Positions 39,547 through 46,124 of a stretch of 46,124 nt of DNA are shown one piece after another. Under the pieces are notes generated by a model that worked only from the letters and a program-made list of their open reading frames with translations, made no database searches and was not told the origin of the DNA. Origin of the DNA: an uncultured Flavobacteriales bacterium (GTDB taxonomy: Bacteria; Bacteroidota; Bacteroidia; Flavobacteriales_D; Sanyastnellaceae); contig CAJQMI010000023.1 of NCBI GenBank assembly GCA_905479395.1, forward strand, positions 1 through 46,124. Reading direction: 5' to 3'. Positions within the stretch are counted from its first letter, which is position 1. Each line of letters opens with the position of its first letter. The position numbers and the translations under genes are program-made.

Positions 39547-39996
39547 ATGCACTCTCTCAAATCGAACTGGATCCTGCTCATTGACCGTCAACTTCGGCTT
39601 CGATTGGAAGCCTTGAGAAGTGAGCAGGTGCAATTGGAGGAATCCAAGGGTTCAGCGACCAAGAGCTCAGCGGGCGACAAACACGAGACAGGGCGAGCAA
39701 TGATGGAGCAGGAGCTTACGCGCATTCAAGGACAAATTGAGTCCACTCGAAAGCAGCTGAACGAAGTGGGGCAAATGCCGACCAATCCGATGAGCGAAGT
39801 GGTTTGGGGCGCAGCGGTTAAAACCAAACAAGGGATTTATTTTGTTTCGGTGCCTCTCGGACGTGTCAAGGAGTCGGAAGAGCCTCTTTTTGCCATTTCC
39901 GCAGGCTCTCCATTGGGGCAACTTTTACTGGGCAAGAAAGCCGGGGACTCGGTCTCCTTTCGTGGAAATACATTCGACGTATTCGAGGTTCATTGA
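39547..39996 (+). CDS. GreA/GreB-like transcription factor
   Basis: 149 residues. Residues ~8-80 form an antiparallel coiled coil with the loop TKSSAGDKHETGRAMMEQEL, which is the acidic tip by which Gre factors reach the RNA polymerase active site. Residues ~85-149 form the FKBP-like C-terminal part (KQGIYFVSVPLGRV, FAISAGSPLGQLLLGKKAGD and FRGNTFDVFEV). Canonical GreA has a slightly different tip sequence; this smaller form is widespread in Bacteroidota and sometimes mislabelled as 3-oxoacyl-ACP synthase. It might rescue backtracked polymerase or block the secondary channel. It begins 45 bp after the giant gene and converges with the GH2 gene (11 bp). Confidence 0.85.
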   Translation: MHSLKSNWILLIDRQLRLRLEALRSEQVQLEESKGSATKSSAGDKHETGRAMMEQELTRIQGQIESTRKQLNEVGQMPTNPMSEVVWGAAVKTKQGIYFVSVPLGRVKESEEPLFAISAGSPLGQLLLGKKAGDSVSFRGNTFDVFEVH

Positions 39997-40007
39997 TCCC
40001 TGTTGGT

Positions 40008-42599
40008 TCACTGGAATTGGGCGAAGTGCCGCGCCGAATGCACGCCAAGAGTCGTCCCTTCGTGGTGGGTTGGCAGAAACTGCACATGGCGGGCGTTCTC
40101 ATTCCCGGGGAGCAGCAAGAAGCCATTTTCAGTGAATCTGCCGTCAATGTCACTTTGGAGTCTGATTCCGTATGCAATGCTATCGGTAGAGACGATTAAA
40201 TCGTTTCCATTTTGAATGAGTTTTAAATGGGCATTTGGCCAGTTGATCTCAGAGGGTTTGGTCAGTAAAACGTGACCGGCATCAATCGTGCCACCATCAT
40301 CACCGATCCAAGTCCAAGAAACAAGGGCGGATTCATTTGGAATGCTTGGGAAGCTCAATTCGATTGATTCAAATGGATTCAAGTGCGTTGTTTTTGTTGC
40401 TTCATGTTCCAGCTCACCACGTTCGTTGCGCCATTGCACATGGAGTTCTGTATTGTGCAGCTGCTTCGGGCTTTGGTTGTGCAGTTGCATGGATGAAGTC
40501 GTAGGATTGGATCGATTCCAAATCACCCGGCAATCCGCATTTGCATGTTTTACAGCATGGTGAGCCAACTTCCAACGACCCGCGTGATCTACGGTGGACC
40601 ATGAAACTGTAGGCCACACGTCATCCAATTGCCAGTAAAGCGAGCCGGCAATTTTTCCATGGCTGTTTCGATGGCGTTCGATTGCTTCTTGAAGTCCAAT
40701 GGCTTGCGTCAATTGACTGAGGTAAATCCACCGATTCAATGCAGTTGTGCCATCGGTTTCTGATGCCTCAACGGTCTGCGCAGGATCGGCGGTGTGACGC
40801 CTTGCATATATCCGCATCATGCCCCATCCATCGAGTCCGGGCTTCAACCATTCCATGCTGGATCGTTGTCGAAATTGCAAGGCTTCATCGTCCCATTCAG
40901 TGATGCCAACTTCGTTCAATGTCTTTCGGTGTGGTAAACTTTGAAGCCCATACTCACTGGCAAAACGACCCCGATGCCCTGAGAAATAATCAAAGTCTAA
41001 GGTGTCAAACCAAACCCGCCACGCATGCTCATCTCCTGAGAGCATGCCACGGGTTTCATTCGGATCTTCCATGGGCGATGAAGGCCAATAATCTAAATCG
41101 GTCAACGAGTCGATGGCATGTGGTAAAATGGATTCAAAAATGGTGTGATAAGCTTGTTCGGTGGCCAGTGAATCTTCATCGTGGAGATCAAACGCTTTGG
41201 GCCATCCCCAATTTTGCCAAGCGTGCATGGATTCATTGTTGCCGCAAAAAAGCCCCATACAGGCATGGTTTCGCATCTTTTTCAGTTGGTCTATGGCTTC
41301 GAGTTTGACATTGGTTTGGTGCGCTGAATCGCCCCGAACCATGCCGCATGCGAACATGAAATCTTGCCAAATGACCAAGCCACGTTCATCGCATTTGTCC
41401 AGAAATGATTGACTGGGATAAATCCCACCGCCCCAGATTCGGAGCATGTTCATGTTTGCGTCGATTGCAGCATCAATGAGGCGATCTTCGAAGTTTAGAG
41501 CTCGTGCTGGGAAAAAATCAGGCGGAATGATGTTCGCGCCTTTTGCAAAAAAGGGAATGTCGTTCACCACACACTCGAATGAGGTGCCAAATGCGTCTTG
41601 CGTCCGGTTCCATTGCATCTTGCGAATGCCGAAGCGCACGTTGAGGTGTTGATTCTCCCCCGACCAACTGAGTGTGTACAAGGGCTGTCTCCCCATTCCG
41701 CGTGGCCACCACAGCTCAGGGTTTGAAATTTTAATCAAGCAATTTCCTTCATTCTTGAGAGTTGTGTTCCAATGTACCCTCGAGCCATTCGGTCCTTCGA
41801 TGCGCATGTTTTGGCTCTCAAGGTCAAACGGTGCCTTGATTTCATAAATCGCTTCTTGTGCATCTAGTGAGATGAGCGATAACTGAATGTCTTCAGATTG
41901 CATGGGCCTTGTTTCACGCAGGATGACCGGTCGCCAGATACCGCACGAGGTCAGCCTTGGTCCCCAGTCCCAGCCAAATTGGTATTTTGCTTTGCGTGTC
42001 ACGCTGCTGGTTCGTTCGTCAAGAGGACGGTTTTCATTGCTCGTAGGTATGAGAAGTTGCAGGTCATCCATTATCTGCTTGCCGGAGTTGACTGCTGATC
42101 GCAATGCAATTTCGAGGGTACATGGCGACTGAATGTTGTTTGAAATCGGCAGCACGTGCGTTCGATGCATGTTGTCCGTTTTCAGCTGTAAGATGCCGTT
42201 CAGACGAATTTCGGCGAAGGTGTCAATGCCTTTAAAAACGAGTTCTTGCAGAGGCCTTTTGGAGTCTCCTCGATGTGGCATCAATTCAAAAACACATTGG
42301 TAATGCCAATCTTGAGTTTCAACCCATTGACTTGCTCGCTCATTGGTTCCTGCGAATGGATTTTCAAGTTTACCCTGCTGCATGAGGTCTGTCATGGCAT
42401 CGCCCGGAACATTCGCGGGCATCCATAGGCTGTCCAATGCGTTGCGAAATTCCCAGCCTTGGCTGAGGACGATCTGGGAAGAAGCGATGGTTTCATGCGA
42501 ACCGCGATCGCCTGAACAGGAGCAAAGTCCGGCAGAAACTAAAAATGCAAGAGAATAAAACGGCATGCACTGGAGGTGGCTCGAAAATGGCGCTTTCAT
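40008..42599 (-). CDS. GH2 beta-mannosidase, lipoprotein
   Basis: 863 residues from the ATG at 42599; an ATG 69 bp upstream would overlap the regulator gene and bury the signal. Signal SLAFLVSAGLC ends in a lipobox (Cys after SAGL), so it is lipidated. Domains: N-terminal sugar-binding jelly roll (VPGDAMTDLMQQGKLENPFA, FGWDWGPRLTSCGIW), Ig-like domain, (beta/alpha)8 catalytic barrel (GANIIPPDFFPAR, MLRIWGGGIYPSQSFLDKCD), acid/base Glu456 in CGNNES and nucleophile Glu549 in FASEYG, then C-terminal Ig-like domains. These are the signatures of exo-beta-mannosidase, which removes terminal beta-1,4-mannose from manno-oligosaccharides or N-glycan cores. It lies 25 bp behind the LuxR-type regulator in one operon. 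Confidence 0.93.
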   Translation of the reverse strand: MKAPFSSHLQCMPFYSLAFLVSAGLCSCSGDRGSHETIASSQIVLSQGWEFRNALDSLWMPANVPGDAMTDLMQQGKLENPFAGTNERASQWVETQDWHYQCVFELMPHRGDSKRPLQELVFKGIDTFAEIRLNGILQLKTDNMHRTHVLPISNNIQSPCTLEIALRSAVNSGKQIMDDLQLLIPTSNENRPLDERTSSVTRKAKYQFGWDWGPRLTSCGIWRPVILRETRPMQSEDIQLSLISLDAQEAIYEIKAPFDLESQNMRIEGPNGSRVHWNTTLKNEGNCLIKISNPELWWPRGMGRQPLYTLSWSGENQHLNVRFGIRKMQWNRTQDAFGTSFECVVNDIPFFAKGANIIPPDFFPARALNFEDRLIDAAIDANMNMLRIWGGGIYPSQSFLDKCDERGLVIWQDFMFACGMVRGDSAHQTNVKLEAIDQLKKMRNHACMGLFCGNNESMHAWQNWGWPKAFDLHDEDSLATEQAYHTIFESILPHAIDSLTDLDYWPSSPMEDPNETRGMLSGDEHAWRVWFDTLDFDYFSGHRGRFASEYGLQSLPHRKTLNEVGITEWDDEALQFRQRSSMEWLKPGLDGWGMMRIYARRHTADPAQTVEASETDGTTALNRWIYLSQLTQAIGLQEAIERHRNSHGKIAGSLYWQLDDVWPTVSWSTVDHAGRWKLAHHAVKHANADCRVIWNRSNPTTSSMQLHNQSPKQLHNTELHVQWRNERGELEHEATKTTHLNPFESIELSFPSIPNESALVSWTWIGDDGGTIDAGHVLLTKPSEINWPNAHLKLIQNGNDLIVSTDSIAYGIRLQSDIDGRFTENGFLLLPGNENARHVQFLPTHHEGTTLGVHSARHFAQFQ

Positions 42600-42624
42600 G
42601 CGTGTGAAATTAAGGTGCCAGGGC

Positions 42625-45528
42625 TCAAATGTTTTGAATGAACGCGATGAGGTTCTGTTCTTTTTCAAGACCTAATCTCTTCCGAAGCCTGGATCGACTT
42701 ACTTCAACAGCTCGCAACGAGACAAACATGAGGGAGGCTATTTCTTTCGAGGATAGGTTCATGCGGAGGTAGGTGCAGAGTTTGAGGTCGGTTTTTGTCA
42801 ATTGTGGAAATTGTTCGGTAATGCGTTTGTGGAATTCAACGTGCACTTGGTCGAATTGCTTTGTAAAAGTGTCCCATGCATCATCTAGCTTCCCACCATC
42901 TTTGATGATGTTCAATAGTCCATCAACCTCGGCTTTGTTTTCGCCTGGTATTTGAGACTTCAAAGATTGCAAGTTCGAGTCGATTGTTTGAATCAATTGG
43001 GATTTTTGAACCAAGTGCATTGTTGCCGAAGCCAATTCTTTATTCTTAGCAGCCAATTGCTGCTCTTTCGCCCGGGCCTTTTGTGCTTGCAAGGCCATTT
43101 CGGTATGCTCCATGGAAGCTTTCATGGCCTTTTCAATTTCGATGCGCTTGTCATGTTCCTTTTGCTTTTGGATGAGATGGTCAGCTTCAAGGATGCGTTT
43201 GTTGCGTTGGAAGAAAATCACCACAAGTGAAATCGAAAGCAGAGCTGCAATGATGCGCACCCAGGACAGTTGATACCAATATGGGCTGATGATGATTTTT
43301 ACGGGAGTCACGGCGCAAGGAATGTTTTCGCCAATGAACGCGCGAAACTCCACTTCATGCGTTCCGGGTTGCAAGCCTGAGAGCGTGATTCTTGAGTTTG
43401 AAGTTGGTCGTGACCATTGTTCGGCTACATTTTGAATGCGCCACTGGTATTCGAGCAACCCTGCCCAATCTGAGTTGAGTCCGGTGAGCTTGAACTCGAG
43501 GGCGTGAACACCAGCATTAAGCAGTATGGTTTCGTCTTGAATGAACGCTTCTGATTTTGCGTTGTTCAAATGCTTCACTTCGCTAATGTGCAAGTTCGGT
43601 AAGCTTTTTTCATGATGCATCAATTGAGGTGTGAGGTAGATGAACCCTTGCTCAGTAGGGATGGATACTTGACCGTTTTCGAGGAACTCGATGGCCTCAA
43701 AAGGAGTGGGGACTGGATTTTGCTCCATTGTTGCGAAACGTGATCTTGGGGCTTCGAGGACAGAAAGGCCTCCCAGCGGTAACATGCGGATAGATTTGTC
43801 GTCAAAAATCCAGATGTCTCCTGTTGGGCTATTCATGATGCGCTGATACGACCGGTCGTGATCGATCCAATTGCTCAAAGCGCTGCTATCAGGAATCATT
43901 CGATCCGTTTCACGATTCCAACGATAGAACCCGCGTGAGGTGGCGAAAATCATTCGTTTATCGAGCTCGCACATGTTGATCTGAAGAGGGGTTGGGAAGC
44001 CCGAAGAATCGGCGTAAACCGCAGCATTCGTGATCGTACGTTCCTGTTCGTTCAAATTCAACCGAAAAGCTCCCTTATAGGGGTGAGATATCCACCATAT
44101 GCCGCTTTTTTCTTCTTGAAGGAAACGAGAGCTTTCATTGAAGCCTTCGATTCGTCCATTGTTGTGCCATCGACTGCTCGGGTGACGCCCCCTCGGGGCA
44201 TAACCAATTTGGACCATGCCGAGGTAGGTTCCTGCATACCAAACCGAAGGATCTGACGAGGGCCAGATATTCCATACACCCGTCTCATCGATGACTGGCT
44301 GATATTGACCGTTCTGAATGATGCCAGCTCCTGAACGATGGCACACCCAAACGTCATTTTGCCTCAAGGACAATGACCATATTGGCCCTGGGACGCCCTC
44401 AATTACTTGAAGAGAAGCATCATCGCGAGATTGAAGATAAACGGCCTGAGAAGTTCCCCAATACTTGCTCCCATCCGCAAGGTGCAAGGATGAATACCCC
44501 GCTTCATTGAGCTCCTCCAAGCCAGCTGGTGTTCGATGCGGCCAGTTGTATTTGAGCAAGTCGATGCCCCCTTCGAGGCCAACCCAGAGATTCCCAAGAG
44601 TATCCGTTTTCAGGCTGAGAACACTATTGCTGATCAAGCCGGAATTTTGGGTGTAGGAATTTTGAAATGTCTTAAAGTTGGTGGTGCTTACAATCCCTCC
44701 ACGAGATGTGCCGATGAGCCAGGAATTTTCATGCTGCTCAATGCAATTCACACGGACCTCTTTCAAGTGTTCGCTCAACGGCGAAGTGCTTGCTTGCCAA
44801 TAGGAATCCTTCCACACTTGAATGCCATGGTCGTGGGTCAAGATCATGATGTCGCCATCCTGATCTTTTAGCACACCTTCCATTTTCCAGTCGTCTTGCA
44901 ATTGGATTTTTTCAACTTCAACACCCAACCAATCAAAGAAATGGATGAAACCATTCGTCTGAAATGCAACTCCTTTATCCCACGTAGCAGCATTTCGTAT
45001 TGGACCCTTTAGCCATTCTCGATAGTCACCATCAGGCGAAAGGGAGCCAGCAAATTCCTGACAACTGAAAACTGCGTTGAGATTAGATTCCCTGCCATTT
45101 CTTGGCAATTGCGGCACAAACATTCTCCATACGTCATCAAAGGCACCTGACTTTGCTTGGATTTGCGGAGTGCAATCAGTCCATTTAGGTTCGTGCGTGG
45201 CGACGTTGTGACGAAGGATCCCTGCGAACCCCTGTCCGCCGCAATAAAGAAGGTTCTCAAAACCTGCGACAGATCGTGCTTGCGCCCCATTGGGCATGTC
45301 CATTAAGGACCATTCGTTTCCGTCAAAAATGAGCAGACCGAGGTTGTTAGCTGCAGCAACGAAGTTGGGGTCACCAATCGAAATATAGGGGCAATGGGTG
45401 CCGCCGCCAATGGTTTTTCGATCAAAGTGTTGAATGACAACTTGCGAAGGATTCGTGTTTGCCAAACACATTGTTCCGAAGATGAGGTAGGGTACTACGA
45501 GAAGGGAAGTGAGAGGCGATGTGCTCAA
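42625..45528 (-). CDS. Membrane-bound one-component regulator: beta-propeller sensor, Y_Y_Y domain, LuxR-type HTH
   Basis: 967 residues. N-terminal signal/hydrophobic segment 1-25, then a long periplasmic part (~28-670) of two-component-regulator-propeller repeats (e.g. GTSRGGIVSTTNF, NLWVGLEGGIDLLKYN). A Y_Y_Y-type domain is at ~672-753 (LEYQWRIQNV, GTHEVEFRAF), one transmembrane helix at ~757-774 (VRIIAALLSISLVVIFF), a coiled coil at ~775-850, and a C-terminal HTH at ~910-967 (LTKTDLKLCTYLRMNLSSKE, then IASLMFVSLRAVEVSRSRLR). No histidine kinase, receiver or AraC domain is present. It should detect an oligosaccharide in the periplasm and act directly on DNA. The start is TTG at 45528, since no ATG precedes the signal. 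It is divergent from GH3 and co-directional with GH2. Confidence 0.88.
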   Translation of the reverse strand: MSTSPLTSLLVVPYLIFGTMCLANTNPSQVVIQHFDRKTIGGGTHCPYISIGDPNFVAAANNLGLLIFDGNEWSLMDMPNGAQARSVAGFENLLYCGGQGFAGILRHNVATHEPKWTDCTPQIQAKSGAFDDVWRMFVPQLPRNGRESNLNAVFSCQEFAGSLSPDGDYREWLKGPIRNAATWDKGVAFQTNGFIHFFDWLGVEVEKIQLQDDWKMEGVLKDQDGDIMILTHDHGIQVWKDSYWQASTSPLSEHLKEVRVNCIEQHENSWLIGTSRGGIVSTTNFKTFQNSYTQNSGLISNSVLSLKTDTLGNLWVGLEGGIDLLKYNWPHRTPAGLEELNEAGYSSLHLADGSKYWGTSQAVYLQSRDDASLQVIEGVPGPIWSLSLRQNDVWVCHRSGAGIIQNGQYQPVIDETGVWNIWPSSDPSVWYAGTYLGMVQIGYAPRGRHPSSRWHNNGRIEGFNESSRFLQEEKSGIWWISHPYKGAFRLNLNEQERTITNAAVYADSSGFPTPLQINMCELDKRMIFATSRGFYRWNRETDRMIPDSSALSNWIDHDRSYQRIMNSPTGDIWIFDDKSIRMLPLGGLSVLEAPRSRFATMEQNPVPTPFEAIEFLENGQVSIPTEQGFIYLTPQLMHHEKSLPNLHISEVKHLNNAKSEAFIQDETILLNAGVHALEFKLTGLNSDWAGLLEYQWRIQNVAEQWSRPTSNSRITLSGLQPGTHEVEFRAFIGENIPCAVTPVKIIISPYWYQLSWVRIIAALLSISLVVIFFQRNKRILEADHLIQKQKEHDKRIEIEKAMKASMEHTEMALQAQKARAKEQQLAAKNKELASATMHLVQKSQLIQTIDSNLQSLKSQIPGENKAEVDGLLNIIKDGGKLDDAWDTFTKQFDQVHVEFHKRITEQFPQLTKTDLKLCTYLRMNLSSKEIASLMFVSLRAVEVSRSRLRKRLGLEKEQNLIAFIQNI

Positions 45529-45637
45529 AGCGCTGAGGGTTGAGATGGTGTGTAAAATATGATCAAAGCAATGTATAGTAATGGTTCATGTGATTTTCAG
45601 TGTCGTATCTTCTGCAAATATATGAGTGAATGTTGAG

Positions 45638-45713
45638 GTAAATGTGCAAGTAATGTGCATGGAAAAGTAGGGTTACTGCTGCGGAGGGAATCGGATGTTC
45701 ATTGTAATTTGCA
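45638..45713. promoter_or_regulatory. Three copies of a GTAAT(G/T)TGCA-like motif
   Basis: GTAAATGTGCA (45638-45648), GTAATGTGCA (45650-45659) and GTAATTTGCA (45704-45713) lie in the 216-bp region between the regulator and the GH3 gene. The shared core AATGTGCA of the first two is 11 bp apart, one helical turn. They could be binding sites for the LuxR-type regulator. No consensus -7 box is evident for either gene. Confidence 0.4.
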
Positions 45714-45744
45714 CACGATATAAACTCGAAAAGCGACTTCAATC

Positions 45745-46124
45745 ATGAATCACTGGTTTCTCCATCAATTGTCCATTGCAAGTTGCATGCTACTGCTCAT
45801 AGGCTGTGCAGACAAACAGGTGTCAAGTGGCAATGACCAAGATGCTTTTGTCGATTCTTTGCTCTCGACCCTCAGCATCGAAGATAAGGTGGGTGAAATG
45901 ACCCAGCTCACTCTGGGAGCGATCGCCATCGGCGAACCATATGATTTGCAGGAGCCCCAGCATTTGGATTCTGTGAAAGTTCAAAACGCTCTTGTGAAAT
46001 ACCGAGTGGGTAGCATTTTGAATTGTGGAAATCATGAACACGCTCCGGAAAAGTGGCACGAATTCATCACTGGAATCCAAACAGCCGCTGCTGCCAAGTC
46101 ATCGGGTATCCCGGTATTGTATGG
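45745..46124 (+). CDS. GH3 beta-glycosidase, lipoprotein, N-terminal fragment
   Basis: The frame is open to the last base; the visible 126 residues are the N-terminus. MNHWFLHQLSIASCMLLLIG is followed by Cys21 (lipobox LIGC), so the mature protein is lipidated. The GH3 start is clear: DAFVDSLLSTLSIEDKVGEM with TQLTL next, then VGSILNCGNHEHAPEKWHEF and the strand SGIPVLYG, which in this family leads into the substrate-binding Asp/His motif. The remainder, including the nucleophile SDW motif, is outside the window. Its divergent placement from the propeller-LuxR regulator, with GH2 behind it, implies that it acts with GH2 on the same oligosaccharide. Confidence 0.9.
   Translation, partial: MNHWFLHQLSIASCMLLLIGCADKQVSSGNDQDAFVDSLLSTLSIEDKVGEMTQLTLGAIAIGEPYDLQEPQHLDSVKVQNALVKYRVGSILNCGNHEHAPEKWHEFITGIQTAAAAKSSGIPVLY

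Noticed and set aside
1-46124. tRNA, rRNA, CRISPR, IS or prophage features
   Set aside because: I looked for T-arm motifs, regularly spaced repeats, transposase motifs and terminal inverted repeats and saw none; a covariance-model scan would be needed to exclude small RNAs.

Overview
The window looks like chromosomal DNA of a free-living, probably aquatic member of the Bacteroidota (Flavobacteriales-like). Supporting signs are several proteins with type IX secretion (T9SS) C-terminal signals of both type A (YPNP) and type B (gliding-motility-associated), a DUF4476 protein, SusR-like membrane regulators, an almost complete lack of Shine-Dalgarno sequences, and TTTG-N20-TAnnTTTG promoter elements. 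The genus cannot be fixed from the sequence. No tRNA, rRNA, IS element, prophage or CRISPR array was seen.

Layout. 1-1.6 kb: tail of a YdjM-type membrane hydrolase, a J-domain/KTSC protein, and a small membrane protein + XRE regulator operon with a good promoter. 1.8-4.3 kb: secreted DUF4476 protein, DoxX-like membrane protein, T9SS-exported nuclease/phosphatase. 4.7-7.8 kb: a minus-strand operon of lipoprotein, ECF sigma factor and an inner-membrane-anchored protein ending in an outer-membrane barrel, followed by a pterin-carbinolamine dehydratase. 7.9-10.1 kb: a fasciclin-domain T9SS protein with a plastocyanin-like head. 10.2-13.4 kb: rlmF, then two overlapping cupredoxin genes that together hold one complete set of multicopper-oxidase ligands. 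13.7-19.6 kb: gapN, a DEAD-box helicase, an unrecognised T9SS protein, a membrane protein and an FMN reductase.

19.6-28.6 kb: a lipoprotein glutamine-amidotransferase-fold hydrolase with a GH92 alpha-mannosidase, a fusion of a cysteine-dioxygenase-like cupin to a SAM methyltransferase, a small membrane protein, a SulP anion transporter, and a YdbS/YdbT-like pair of bacterial PH-domain membrane proteins. 28.6-39.5 kb: a putative HTH regulator and two divergently transcribed giant T9SS type B surface proteins, one with an ALK-like glycine-rich domain, the other (2223 aa) with a 240-codon higher-order repeat. 39.5-46.1 kb: a Gre-like factor and a glycan locus made of a GH2 beta-mannosidase, a membrane-bound propeller/LuxR one-component regulator, and the beginning of a divergent GH3 lipoprotein.

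How it works together. Much of the window encodes the cell-envelope and extracellular business of a particle- or polysaccharide-associated bacterium: T9SS cargo (nuclease, oxidase, adhesins), mannose-glycan hydrolases (GH92, GH2, GH3), and envelope-to-gene signalling (ECF sigma with an OM-barrel partner; propeller-LuxR). The strongest candidates for something undescribed are the split two-gene multicopper oxidase, the dioxygenase-methyltransferase fusion, and the single-chain inner-to-outer-membrane partner of the ECF sigma factor.
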